NCBI RefSeq assembly: GCF_025506275.1
Contig: NZ_QYCP01000094.1
Location: forward strand, 203,331-267,330
From: Brevibacterium permense
Lineage (GTDB): Bacteria > Actinomycetota > Actinomycetes > Actinomycetales > Brevibacteriaceae
Direction of reading: 5' to 3'
Length of the DNA: 64,000 nucleotides
The notes beneath the pieces are model-generated. The model was not told the origin of the DNA and made no database searches. It was given only the letters and a program-made list of their open reading frames with translations. Of this stretch, positions 53,620 through 62,350 are shown in pieces; within the stretch, counting starts at the first letter, position 1, and each line of letters starts with the position of its first letter. The position numbers and the translations under genes were made by a program.

Positions 53620-54222
53620 TTGGCGCGACCGAACACGCAGGCTGAACGCCGCGAAGACATCCTCCAGGCGGCCATCTCACTTGTCGGAGAGGCCGATCTT
53701 GCCGTGCTGACGATCCCCCAGATAGCCGACAAACTAGGCAAGACCGCCAATGCGATTCGGTACTACTACCCCGACGTCGAAAGCCTCATTGCAGAACTTG
53801 CCCGCCGCTCGGACATTCGCTTTTTCGAGAACAGACGCACTCTCACGGACAAAATCCCGGATCCCATCGATCGCCTCGACGCCATGATGGCCGCCGGGCT
53901 CCCGTCCGGATCCGACGACGCGGAGTGGCGGGTGATCTGGATGGCCGTCCTTGACGCCGGATTCGAGCTGCACAACCGTAAAGATGTGCAGTCGATCTAT
54001 CACCGACAGGTCGACCTCTACGAATCGCTCCTCAACGACGGAGCTCGAACAGGCGCATTCGCACTGCAGCAGGAAACCAGAGATATCGCAATGACTCTGA
54101 TGTCCATGGAGGATTACCTCGGATATCGCATTGTGGCACGGGATCCCCAGATGTCCCGTGAGGTCGCTTTGCGACTGATGAAAGGCTACGCAACTGTGGC
54201 GACACAGTCTCAGAGCCGCTGA
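53620..54222 (+). CDS. TetR-family regulator of the peptidase/permease unit
   Basis: 200 residues. HTH at ~10-55 (RREDILQAAISLVGEADLAV, then GKTANAIRYYYPDVESLI). The TTG at 53620 (MARPNTQAERR) follows GGAAGAG and gives the family N-terminus; no ATG fits. It diverges from the S58 peptidase and ends 8 nt before the reductase stop on the other strand, right at the border of the 86-bp repeat. Its nearest relative in the window is the TetR at 3296, which also neighbours an APC permease. Confidence 0.88.
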   Translation: MARPNTQAERREDILQAAISLVGEADLAVLTIPQIADKLGKTANAIRYYYPDVESLIAELARRSDIRFFENRRTLTDKIPDPIDRLDAMMAAGLPSGSDDAEWRVIWMAVLDAGFELHNRKDVQSIYHRQVDLYESLLNDGARTGAFALQQETRDIAMTLMSMEDYLGYRIVARDPQMSREVALRLMKGYATVATQSQSR

Positions 54223-54227
54223 CGAAA

Positions 54228-54313
54228 CCTCACATCTCTTCGTGGGTGAGAGGATCCCGGTCCTTCATCCGACCGCGCTCGAGTCCGGAGATCGCGGCCA
54301 CCTCGGCGGGGGT
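54228..54313. repeat. 86-bp direct repeat, right copy (native reductase 3' end)
   Basis: This is the authentic 3' end of the reductase gene (stop at 54230-54232). See the left copy at 50812. Together they bracket 3.3 kb holding the permease, the S58 peptidase and the TetR gene. Confidence 0.95.
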
Positions 54314-55096
54314 GAGTTCGAAGTCGAAGACATCGGCATTGCTGCGCTGCCGGTCGAAGTTCGCCGACTTCGGAATCGGGATGCTGCCGATCTCGATGTG
54401 CCAGCGCAGGACCACCTGGGCGGGGGTGACATCGTGAGCGGCGGCCGCCTCGGTGATGGGAGCTTCGTCGAACAGCCCCTGGTCACGGTAGAGCGGGGAC
54501 CAGCTCTCAGTCTGCACACCGATGGAGCGGTGGAAGGCGACGAGCTTCTCCTGCGGGAAATACGGGTGGAGCTCGACCTGGTTGACAGCCGGGGTGACCC
54601 CAGTCTTCTCGACGAGCTCGGTAAGCATCTCCTCGGTGAAATTCGAAACGCCGATGGACTTCACGAGCCCGCGTTCGCGCAGCTCAATGAGGCCTTCCCA
54701 GGTCTCGACATACTTGCCGACGCTGGGATTGGGCCAGTGGATGAGGTGGAGGTCGAGGTAGTCGAGCCCGAGTCGGGCCAGGGACTCCTCGGTGCTGGCG
54801 ATCGCCTCGTCGAAGCCATGGTGGCGACCGGGGATCTTGCTCGTGACGAAGAGGTCCTCGCGAGCGACGGAGCAGTCGGCGATCGCCTGGCCGACCTCGC
54901 GTTCGTTCTCGTAATTCACCGCGGTGTCGAGGAGACGATAGCCGACGTTGTCAACGGCACCCACGATGGCATCAACGCCCTCATCGCCCTTCATCGCGTA
55001 GATCCCGAGCCCGAGCTGCGGGATCGCGCGCCCGTCGTTGAGGTCGAGGGCGGGGATCGGTGAGTTCTGTGCCGGGGTATTCGCAGAGGTCGTCAT
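54230..55096 (-). CDS. Aldo/keto reductase (2,5-diketogluconate reductase type)
   Basis: 288 residues. Catalytic tetrad visible: Asp and Tyr in LLDTAVNYENE, Lys in FVTSKIPG and His in HLIHWPNP; IPIPKSANFDRQRSNADVF binds the NADPH phosphate. It is the full-length source of the tail found on the permease at 50814. The gene stands alone, with a start at ATG 55096. It reduces aldehydes or ketones with NADPH; substrate open. Confidence 0.93.
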   Translation of the reverse strand: MTTSANTPAQNSPIPALDLNDGRAIPQLGLGIYAMKGDEGVDAIVGAVDNVGYRLLDTAVNYENEREVGQAIADCSVAREDLFVTSKIPGRHHGFDEAIASTEESLARLGLDYLDLHLIHWPNPSVGKYVETWEGLIELRERGLVKSIGVSNFTEEMLTELVEKTGVTPAVNQVELHPYFPQEKLVAFHRSIGVQTESWSPLYRDQGLFDEAPITEAAAAHDVTPAQVVLRWHIEIGSIPIPKSANFDRQRSNADVFDFELTPAEVAAISGLERGRMKDRDPLTHEEM

Positions 55097-55245
55097 GGCT
55101 TCAGCCTAAGACCACCGAGGCGGCGCTGGCCAGAGCATTCGCCTCGAGTTTGAGCAGGGTGTCGCGGGTGAACTCCCTCTGTGAGATCCACCGAGGATGC
55201 ACTGCCGCGGGGTTTTCACAATACGGCTTGGGCTAGCGTGGTCGC

Positions 55246-56016
55246 ATGGAGACGAACGCGCGAGCTGCGGAGCGGGGATTCCTTCGCCGTATTCGTCGGG
55301 TTTCGCGTTGGCAGGTGGGCTTTCTCCTGCCGAGCGCCGGATTGGTGGTCGCCGCGCTACTCCACGCCGCCCAGTGGGTGACGTCGTGGGCTTCGACAGC
55401 GGCAGCCCGCGCACACGGTGCCGCCGATGCCTGCTCCGATCTGGTCGATACCCTCGGCATCGACCCCGATGCGATCGTCATCGACGATCGCGCACCGTTC
55501 GGGTTCACCTGTAAGGCCTCGGCCGACAGCGGCACGGCGATGGTCGAGCACTCCGGATCCACCTCGGCGCTGCTCATGTTCTCGATGGCAATCGCCGCGC
55601 TCAGCGTCGCGGCGCTCCTCGGCGCAGTGCTCGCATTCACGGCGACCCGGCTGACCGGGCTGTACCGGTCGCCGTTGGCCGAACCCGGTCGAGAACGGTG
55701 GCCGCTGTGCCTCGTCGGAGTCGGGGTCTTCGTGCTGCCGTTGATGATGCTCGGTCAGTATCTGCAGTGGTACTCGAAATCGGACGGCTTCGGGATCTGC
55801 CCGGGATCCGTTGGCGGCAACGATGTGCTGGGGTTCTCGGTCACCGCCAGTTACCTTCCGCCGAGCCTGACTTGCAGCGGGGACTCCGTCACTGATCAGG
55901 AGTTCTCGGTCACGCAGTACGGATTCCCCTTCTACGGATTCCTTGGCGGCCTAATACTCGCAGCGGTGGGGCTGATCGTGCTCATAACCGCGAGAAGGCG
56001 AGGCCGCACGGGCTGA
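55246..56016 (+). CDS. Membrane protein of unknown function
   Basis: 256 residues. Four hydrophobic helices at ~25-45, 105-130, 150-172 and 225-245, with two extracytoplasmic loops. Each loop has cysteines that could form disulfides (ADACSDLVDTLG ... FTCKAS; FGICPGSV ... LTCSGDS). I recognise no family. It converges on the tartrate dehydrogenase gene. The gap before it (55097-55245) contains a minus-strand stretch that could be a decayed 3' end, but it is too short to name. Confidence 0.65.
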   Translation: METNARAAERGFLRRIRRVSRWQVGFLLPSAGLVVAALLHAAQWVTSWASTAAARAHGAADACSDLVDTLGIDPDAIVIDDRAPFGFTCKASADSGTAMVEHSGSTSALLMFSMAIAALSVAALLGAVLAFTATRLTGLYRSPLAEPGRERWPLCLVGVGVFVLPLMMLGQYLQWYSKSDGFGICPGSVGGNDVLGFSVTASYLPPSLTCSGDSVTDQEFSVTQYGFPFYGFLGGLILAAVGLIVLITARRRGRTG

Positions 56017-56070
56017 GTCTCTGGTGGGCCAGAACCGACCGATGTCTGCCGAGGAAGCCCGAGCGATGAG

Positions 56071-57159
56071 CTAGTTCTTCGCGGTCGCGATCTCCTCGGC
56101 GATTGTGCGGCCAAGTGTCTGCGTGGTTCCCACACCGCCGATGTCCGGGGTCAGCACGTCAGCGTCACCGCCGTCGAGCACCCGTTCGAAGCCGGCTTGG
56201 ACCGCCGCGGCCGCCTCATGTTCGCCGAGGTGCTCGAGCATCATCGCTGCACACCAGATCTGCCCGATCGGATTGGCGATCTGTTTCCCCGCAATGTCCG
56301 GTGCCGACCCGTGGACGGGTTCGAAGAGGCTGGGGAAGTTCCGCTCCGGGTTGATGTTCCCGCTCGGCGCGATCCCGATCGTCCCGGTGCAGGCCGGGCC
56401 GAGGTCCGAAAGTATGTCGCCGAACAGATTGCTCGCAACCACCACGTCGAACCAGTCGGGGTGCAGCACGAAGTTCGCGGCGAGGATGTCGATGTGGAAC
56501 TTGACGACGTCGATCTCCGGGTAGTCGGCGGCGATCGCCTCGACCCGCTCATCCCAGTAGGGCATCGTGATGGAGATGCCGTTGCTCTTCGTCGCCGATG
56601 TCAGGTGCTTCTTCGGTCGCCGCTGCGAGAGTTCGAACGCGTACTTCAGGATCCGGTCGACACCGGTGCGCGTCATCACGGTTTCCTGGGTGACGATCTC
56701 ACGGTCGGTGCCTTCGAAGATCTTCCCGCCGATGCTCGAGTACTCCCCCTCAGTGTTCTCTCGCACTACGAAAAAGTCGACATCGCCGGGGGTGCGATCC
56801 GCCAGCGGAGACTTGATGCCGGGCAACAGTTTGACCGGGCGCAGGCTGACATATTGGTCGAAACGCCGCCGGAACTGCAGAAGGCTTCCCCACAGCGACA
56901 CGTGGTCAGGAACAAGATCCGGCCATCCGACGGCGCCGAAGAAGATCGCGTCGAACGGGCTCAGCCGCTCCTCCCAGTCATCGGGCATCATCTGTCCGTG
57001 CTCGGCATAGTAGTCGGCGTTGGCGAAATCGAAGTGCTCGAACTCGAGGTCGAGATCGAACGCCTCAGCCGCCGCGTCGAGTGCGCGAATCCCCTCAGGA
57101 ACCACCTCCTTGCCGATTCCGTCGCCGGCGATGACTGCGATCCGATGTGTCTTCTGCAT
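56071..57159 (-). CDS. ttuC: Tartrate dehydrogenase/decarboxylase (isopropylmalate dehydrogenase family)
   Basis: 362 residues. IAVIAGDGIGKEVVPEG start; FVVRENTEGEYSSIGG and SNLFGDILSDLGP supply metal and substrate ligands; FEPVHGSAPDIAGK is the NAD-binding block. YAEHGQMMPDDW and VSLWGSLLQFRRRFDQYV are typical of TtuC rather than LeuB. The enzyme acts on tartrate and D-malate with NAD and divalent metal. Start ATG 57159 behind AAAGGAC; the frame to 57261 is not family-like. Last gene of the tartrate run that begins at 60920. Confidence 0.9.
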   Translation of the reverse strand: MQKTHRIAVIAGDGIGKEVVPEGIRALDAAAEAFDLDLEFEHFDFANADYYAEHGQMMPDDWEERLSPFDAIFFGAVGWPDLVPDHVSLWGSLLQFRRRFDQYVSLRPVKLLPGIKSPLADRTPGDVDFFVVRENTEGEYSSIGGKIFEGTDREIVTQETVMTRTGVDRILKYAFELSQRRPKKHLTSATKSNGISITMPYWDERVEAIAADYPEIDVVKFHIDILAANFVLHPDWFDVVVASNLFGDILSDLGPACTGTIGIAPSGNINPERNFPSLFEPVHGSAPDIAGKQIANPIGQIWCAAMMLEHLGEHEAAAAVQAGFERVLDGGDADVLTPDIGGVGTTQTLGRTIAEEIATAKN

Positions 57160-57264
57160 GTGTGTTCTGTCCTTTCGTGACGTGTGCACATTGTCGGTTG
57201 GGGGTTGTTCGCATGTGGCCGGATAGGTCAGTCCGTACTGCTCGGGCGCGGCTCCGCCCACGAC

Positions 57265-58206
57265 TCATACGATGCGGCCGTTCGGGGTGGCGCCGTCGAG
57301 GACGGCGAGCACCGCCTCGGCGGCGGCCAGACCGGATCGCTGCCTCGCCTCAACCGTCTGACCGGCGAGATGGGAGATGATCCAGAGATTCTCAACCCCT
57401 CGGAGCGGATCGTCGTCGCGCATCGGCTCGCGATCGAGGACATCGAGGGCTGTGCCGGCGATCCGCTGGTGTCTGAGCGCATCGGCGAGCGCCGACTCGT
57501 CGACGAGAGACCCACGGGCGGTGTTAATGAGGTAGGCCGTGGTCTTCATCGCCGCGAGCTGGTCGACCCCGATCACCGGCTGTCCGGTAGCTCGAGCGTG
57601 CAGGGTGAGGTAGTCAGCCTCCGACACCACCTGATCGAAGTCGACAAACTCGATGCCCGGACTTTCCGACGGGCCGGGATGAGCGGTCGAGACCAGCACT
57701 CTCATGCCCAAGGCGACACCGAGCGACGTGATCGCTCGACCGCTCGCGCCGAAGCCGACCACTCCAAGAGTCTTGCCGCGCAGTTCGGTCCCCGCCTCGC
57801 GCGGCCACGCTCCTTCCTCGACCGCCCGGGTGACCGTGGTCAGACGTCGCGCGCAGTTGAGCATGAGGCTCAAGGTCAGTTCTGCCACGGCGTGGTGATT
57901 CGTGCCGGGAGTGTTGCAGACCGTGATCCCAAGATCGGCTGCAGCGGCGATGTCGACGGAGTCGTAGCCGACACCGCTGCGCGCCACCACTTTCAATGTC
58001 GGGGCAGCCGCGAGCATCTCCCGCGTGATCGGTTCGCTGGAGACGATCCCTGCGACCGCTCCATCGAAGAGGTGAGCCTGCTCATCAGGGCTGCGGCGCA
58101 GCGTCGACGGCGCATAGACCGGTTCGCAACCCCGCGAACGCAGGAGTCGGTCGACTTCATCCCCTTCGCCGAGGTAGTCGGTCGTGATGACGATGCGGTT
58201 GCTCAT
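57265..58206 (-). CDS. D-2-hydroxyacid dehydrogenase (phosphoglycerate dehydrogenase-like)
   Basis: 313 residues. Catalytic Arg in VARSGVGYDSVD, Glu in VLDREPM, His in ISHLAGQTVEA; Rossmann motif GVVGFGASGRA. Its sequence is very similar throughout to the gene at 62351, so these are paralogs. ATG 58206 matches the paralog N-terminus (RIVITTDYL). In the tartrate locus it could reduce oxaloglycolate or hydroxypyruvate-type intermediates; this is inference. Confidence 0.9.
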   Translation of the reverse strand: MSNRIVITTDYLGEGDEVDRLLRSRGCEPVYAPSTLRRSPDEQAHLFDGAVAGIVSSEPITREMLAAAPTLKVVARSGVGYDSVDIAAAADLGITVCNTPGTNHHAVAELTLSLMLNCARRLTTVTRAVEEGAWPREAGTELRGKTLGVVGFGASGRAITSLGVALGMRVLVSTAHPGPSESPGIEFVDFDQVVSEADYLTLHARATGQPVIGVDQLAAMKTTAYLINTARGSLVDESALADALRHQRIAGTALDVLDREPMRDDDPLRGVENLWIISHLAGQTVEARQRSGLAAAEAVLAVLDGATPNGRIV

Positions 58207-58338
58207 TCGGCTCCGCTTCCTTCGTAGGCACAGATCGGGGTGGTTCGTTTTCGTATTCTTCCACCGCCCCACCTCGGCGGGATGGCGTTCCGCACAGCGG
58301 TCACGCGAGGGGGCGTCGTTCACGTAGGGCCACGTCGT

Positions 58339-59661
58339 TCATGTGAGGGTTCGGCGGGCAAGCGCCTGACGGGCGATGACCGGGTCGAAGTCCTTCTCCC
58401 ACTTGCCGACGACGACTGCAGCCATGACGTTGCCGAGGACGTTGATGAACACCCGCCCCTCGTTGAGGATCCGGTCGATGCCGACGATGAGTGCCAGAGC
58501 CGCCAGCGGAATGCCGCCGACGGCACTGAGCGTGCTGGCGAGGACGATGAATGCGCCGCCGGCGATACCGGCCGTCCCCTTGCTCGTCAGCATCATCACC
58601 CCCACGATCGCCAGCTGCTGGCTCCAGTCCAGAGGGACTCCGACGGCTTGTGCGAGGAACAGCGCTGCCATGGTCAGATAGACGGCCGAACCGTCGAGGT
58701 TGAAGGAGAATCCGGCGGGGACGACGATTCCCACGGTCGATTTTCCGACTCCAAGAGCCTCGAGCTTCTTGATCAGCTGCGGCAGGATCGCCTCACTCGA
58801 ACAAGTGCTCAGCGCGATGAGCAGCTCTTCTTTGAAGTACCGCATCACCGAGAAGATGTTCATTCCGCAGGCCCGAGCGATCACTCCGAGGACGACGATG
58901 ACGTAGAAGACACAGGTTCCCATGAAAATGAGGATGAGGTAGCCCAGCTGTTGGAGACTCTGCGTTCCGTAGTTCGCCACGACTGCGGCCAGGGCGCCGA
59001 ACGTTGCGAGCGGTGCCAACCACATCACCCAGAGCACGATCTTGAAGACCACTGTCTGCAGCGACTGGAGCGCCCGGGTGATGGGCCGCCCGGCCTCGCC
59101 CGACACATTGAGCGCCGACCCGAAGAGGATGGAGACGAAGAGCGCCGCCAGGATGGTATGGCCGGTGAGCGCGCCGAACAGGGATTCGGGAATGATGCCG
59201 CTCACGAATTCGACGACGCTGCCCGGAGAATCGTGTTCATCGACGGGGACGGCTCCGGCGTTGAGCGTCGACGGGTCGATGTCGAGTCCTTCTCCCGGTT
59301 TGAAGATATTGGCTGCTACGAGGCCGATGAGCATCGACAGCAGTGAGAGGATGATGAAGTAGGTCAGCGCCTTGACGCCGACGCGCCCGGCCCTGCGCAG
59401 ACTGTCCATCGAGGCGATTCCCAAGGACACCACGCAGAAGACGACCGGGATGACGATCATCTTCACAAGTGCGATGAACCAATCGCTCAACGGTGTCAGT
59501 GCGGCTCCAACCGCCGGAAACAGAAAGCCGACGGCAATTCCCAGGACTGCGCCGATGATGACATGGAACCAGAGTTCACGGATCAGGCGGCTCCAGCGGG
59601 AACGTCGCGTGGGAGTGTCGGACAGCGGTCGGGGTTCTTCTTCGGTAGTGGTGGACGACAT
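58339..59661 (-). CDS. DAACS-family dicarboxylate/cation symporter
   Basis: 440 residues, eight TM helices and two re-entrant loops. LIALVKMIVIPVVFCVVSLG, STCSSEAILPQLIKKLE (serine-rich hairpin HP1), PAGFSFNLDGSAVYLTM (TM7) and TSKGTAGIAGGAF (HP2) identify the family of glutamate/C4-dicarboxylate symporters. AAAGGAG precedes ATG 59661. Its place between D-tartrate dehydratase and the dehydrogenases suggests tartrate uptake. A hairpin lies in the gap before it. Confidence 0.93.
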   Translation of the reverse strand: MSSTTTEEEPRPLSDTPTRRSRWSRLIRELWFHVIIGAVLGIAVGFLFPAVGAALTPLSDWFIALVKMIVIPVVFCVVSLGIASMDSLRRAGRVGVKALTYFIILSLLSMLIGLVAANIFKPGEGLDIDPSTLNAGAVPVDEHDSPGSVVEFVSGIIPESLFGALTGHTILAALFVSILFGSALNVSGEAGRPITRALQSLQTVVFKIVLWVMWLAPLATFGALAAVVANYGTQSLQQLGYLILIFMGTCVFYVIVVLGVIARACGMNIFSVMRYFKEELLIALSTCSSEAILPQLIKKLEALGVGKSTVGIVVPAGFSFNLDGSAVYLTMAALFLAQAVGVPLDWSQQLAIVGVMMLTSKGTAGIAGGAFIVLASTLSAVGGIPLAALALIVGIDRILNEGRVFINVLGNVMAAVVVGKWEKDFDPVIARQALARRTLT

Positions 59662-59706
59662 CGTGAGTGCTCCTTTGTACTCGTGAAGATGTTTGTCGCT
59701 GGTCCA

Positions 59707-59739
59707 CCGGACCCGCATCGAGGTTTCGGGCGGGTCCGG
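59707..59739. terminator. Hairpin between the dehydratase and symporter genes
   Basis: CCGGACCCGC and GCGGGTCCGG form a perfect 10-bp stem with a 13-nt loop, 15 nt past the dehydratase stop. Without a T-run it may only reduce read-through or protect the upstream message. Confidence 0.55.
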
Positions 59740-59753
59740 CAGGAGGATTTCTC

Positions 59754-60920
59754 TCAGCTGTGGAGGCCGCGGAGGACCGTGTAGAACTCGCTCTTGCCTT
59801 CGAGGCCGATGCCCGGAAGCTCACCGGGCGAGACCCGGCTGCCGGAAACGATCGCATCGTCGGTGAAACCGCCGGTCGGCTGGAACTCGCCGGGGTACGA
59901 CTCATTGCCGCCGAGTTTGAGCGCCGCGGCGATGTGCAGAGAGAACTGATGTCCGCCATGGGGGATGCAGCGCCGTGTCGACCAGCCGTGCTGTTTGAGC
60001 ACATCGAGGAAGCGGCGGTATTCGACGAGGCCATAGCTCAGTGCCGGGTCGACTTGGATGTAGTCCCGATCCGGGCGCATCCCGCCGTAGCGGAGGAGAT
60101 TGCGGGCGTCCTGGACAGAGAATAGGTTTTCGCCGGTAGCGATCGGGTGACGATAGTTCTCGGAGACAGTGGCGTTGAGCGCATAGTCGAGGGGGTCGCC
60201 GATCTCTTCGTACCAGAAGAGCCCGTAGGGGTCGATGGCTCGGCCGTATTCCAGGGCTGTCTGCAGATCGAACTTTCCGTTGACGTCAACGGCGAGTCGG
60301 GAACCGTCTCCATCGAGAACGTCGATGACCGCTTCGATGCGGTCGAGGTCGCCTTTGAGGTCGGTGCCGCCGATCTTCATCTTCACGACGTCATATCCCG
60401 CCTCTAAGAATCCGCGCATTTCGTCCTGCAGGTCCGTGAGGGTCTTGCCGGGAGCGTAGTAGCCGCCGGCAGCGTAGACGAAGACGTCCTCGTCGGGGTC
60501 GCCGTCCCCGTAGTGGTCGGAGATCCAGCGGTAGAGCGGCACTCCGGCCGCCTTCGCCGCAAGATCGTGCAGCGCCATGTCCGCAACTCCAACGGCGACG
60601 GAACGTTCGCCGTGTCCGCCGGGCTTCTCGTTGGCCATCATCAGATCCCAGGCCTTCTCCGGTGAGAGCTCGCCGGCATCATCGAGGATGGCTTCTGCTG
60701 AAGCACCGAGGAGACGGGGAAGGATCCGGTCTTCGAGGATCGCCGAGGCGTTGTAGCGTCCGTTCGAGTTGAAGCCGTATCCGACCAGGGGCTTTCCATC
60801 GACGATGACATCGCTGACCAGCGCGATGATCGTCGAGTCCATCTTGGAAAAGTCGATATAGGCGTTGCGCATCGACGAGCTGATCGGGATGGTGCCCACA
60901 TGGGCGGAAACAATTCTCAT
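59754..60920 (-). CDS. tarD: D(-)-tartrate dehydratase (enolase superfamily)
   Basis: 388 residues, matching the ~389 of Bradyrhizobium D-tartrate dehydratase. Lysine pair in DVVKMKIGG, metal ligands in AVDVNGKFD, FWYEEIGDP and ATGENLFS, and the general-acid His in CIPHGGHQFS. NSNGRYNASAILEDR and NEKPGGHGERSVA are group-specific. It dehydrates D-tartrate to oxaloacetate. ATG 60920; the open frame to 61055 crosses operator sites and is rejected. First gene of the operon divergent from the GntR regulator. Confidence 0.92.
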   Translation of the reverse strand: MRIVSAHVGTIPISSSMRNAYIDFSKMDSTIIALVSDVIVDGKPLVGYGFNSNGRYNASAILEDRILPRLLGASAEAILDDAGELSPEKAWDLMMANEKPGGHGERSVAVGVADMALHDLAAKAAGVPLYRWISDHYGDGDPDEDVFVYAAGGYYAPGKTLTDLQDEMRGFLEAGYDVVKMKIGGTDLKGDLDRIEAVIDVLDGDGSRLAVDVNGKFDLQTALEYGRAIDPYGLFWYEEIGDPLDYALNATVSENYRHPIATGENLFSVQDARNLLRYGGMRPDRDYIQVDPALSYGLVEYRRFLDVLKQHGWSTRRCIPHGGHQFSLHIAAALKLGGNESYPGEFQPTGGFTDDAIVSGSRVSPGELPGIGLEGKSEFYTVLRGLHS

Positions 60921-60943
60921 GGGATCTCCAAACAATAGATATT

Positions 60944-61073
60944 TCTTATAAGACTGAGTGTGACAACACTTTGCCCTCGGCTCATTCGGATGAGGGCACT
61001 TCTTATAAGATGTAAGTACGCTACCCCGGGGATGCCCGGAGCACAACCCCGGCAAGCAGTCACCTTATAAGAT
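60944..61073. promoter_or_regulatory. Three CTTATAAG operator-like sites in the tartrate control region
   Basis: The palindrome CTTATAAG occurs at 60945-60952, 61001-61008 (here TCTTATAAGA, as in the first) and 61064-61071. All three lie within the 208-bp divergent gap between tarD and the GntR gene. An 8-bp AT-rich palindrome three times in 130 bp of a high-GC genome is not expected by chance. They are the probable binding sites of the GntR regulator. Confidence 0.75.
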
Positions 61074-61128
61074 ATGCTGAATTTCTCGACGCCCGAGAGA
61101 CCACCCCTGACAGAGAACCGGAGCACCC

Positions 61129-61806
61129 ATGCAGACCGTGAGCGTCTTCTCCAGCAAAGGGTCGCAGGCATATTCAGAAGTGCGCCGCCTGATTCTGACT
61201 GGAGAGCTCAAGCCCGGCTCGCGCATCTCGCAGTACGAGCTTGCCGATGATCTGCAGATGAGCATCACTCCCCTGCGTGAGGCCGTCCGCCGGCTGGCGA
61301 GTGAGGGGCTGGTCATCCTCGGAACCCACAGAGACGTCCGCGTCGCGGGAGTCAGCTCCTCCGAAGCTAAGGAACTACACGAGGTCCGGCTGTCGCTGGA
61401 GCCGGACGCCACCGCGATGGCTGCAGAGCGCCGCACCGAGGTCGACGTCGAACGGATGCGCACGGCAGCAAGTCGCCTAGTCCCCGTCACTCGCAACTGG
61501 GGCGACGACGGAATCGCGGCTCACCGGGAATTCCACCGTGCCGTCTACTGCGCCTCACACAACGAGATCATGATCAGGATGCTCGATGACCTGTGGGACA
61601 AATCTGATCGCTACCGCAGGATCGGGCTGGAGCTGCCCACCGGCACGGAACCGCGCATGATCGACCTCAACGAACATCACGAGATCCTCGATCTTATTGT
61701 TTCAGGCGATGGAGCAGAAGCCTCAGCGCTCGCCCGCAAACACATCGTCAACAGCCTGACAGCCTCGGTGACGGATCTGCTCGACGACTTCTCGACCGGG
61801 GACTGA
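61129..61806 (+). CDS. GntR-family regulator, FadR/FCD type, of the tartrate operon
   Basis: 225 residues. Winged HTH at ~10-75 (EVRRLILTGELKPGSRI, then SITPLREAVRRLASEGLV) and an FCD domain with the metal-binding His in HREFHRAVYCASHNE, NEHHEILDLI and RKHIVNS. Divergent from tarD, with three repeated palindromes between. Tartrate or an analogous hydroxy acid is the expected effector. Confidence 0.92.
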   Translation: MQTVSVFSSKGSQAYSEVRRLILTGELKPGSRISQYELADDLQMSITPLREAVRRLASEGLVILGTHRDVRVAGVSSSEAKELHEVRLSLEPDATAMAAERRTEVDVERMRTAASRLVPVTRNWGDDGIAAHREFHRAVYCASHNEIMIRMLDDLWDKSDRYRRIGLELPTGTEPRMIDLNEHHEILDLIVSGDGAEASALARKHIVNSLTASVTDLLDDFSTGD

Positions 61807-61860
61807 GTTCCACTTCCGAGCAACTGCCGAGCCGCACTCCTCCGGACGCTCATTGCGCAC

Positions 61861-62256
61861 TCACTCGTGAGAGTCGAGCACCTCGATGAGCCTTGCCGAG
61901 GCGGTGTTGCGGTAGGAATCGACGATGAGTTCTCGCATCTCCTCGTCATCGAGGTCGGTGATTTCGAGACCGACCCAGCCGGAGGGGCCGAGGTACATCG
62001 GAACGAACGAGTCCGGTCGGTCGAGCACCACCTCGGCGTCCATGGGGTCGAGCAGGACGAGCAGTGCCTGCGGGTGCTGCACCATCTTCCCGGAAACGAG
62101 TTTCTCGGTGCCTCCGTAGTGGGCGAAGATCTTCTTCGTGAAGAAGGCCGGCCTGCCGTGCGAGATCTTCTCGGCCGCTTCGGGCAGGTTCAGCGCGATC
62201 GCGCGGACCCGCTCGAGCATCGGATCGTCGTCATCGAACATCTTTGGATGCGCCAT
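61861..62256 (-). CDS. MmcQ/YjbR-family protein
   Basis: 131 residues. LPEAAEKISHGRPAFFTKKI and the tail DLDDEEMRELIVDSYRNTA are the two defining blocks of the YjbR group, which has a double-wing DNA-binding-like fold. It is a stand-alone gene converging on the GntR regulator. Function unknown. Confidence 0.9.
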   Translation of the reverse strand: MAHPKMFDDDDPMLERVRAIALNLPEAAEKISHGRPAFFTKKIFAHYGGTEKLVSGKMVQHPQALLVLLDPMDAEVVLDRPDSFVPMYLGPSGWVGLEITDLDDEEMRELIVDSYRNTASARLIEVLDSHE

Positions 62257-62350
62257 GAGTCAACGGTACGCCAGCGGCCGGTGGGGACGGGATGGGTTTG
62301 GAATGGGTTGTCGATTCCAGCCTGACCCGTCGAACCGATGAGGCACTGCT

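Noticed and set aside
50812..54313. Classical integrative element with attL/attR
   Set aside because: The direct repeats fit, but no integrase, excisionase, replication gene or tRNA target is present, so I report only a repeat-bounded cassette.
55101..55198. Possible gene remnant on the minus strand (reads REFTRDTLLKLEANALAS before a stop)
   Set aside because: It looks like a protein C-terminus but is under 35 codons and matches no family I can name with confidence.
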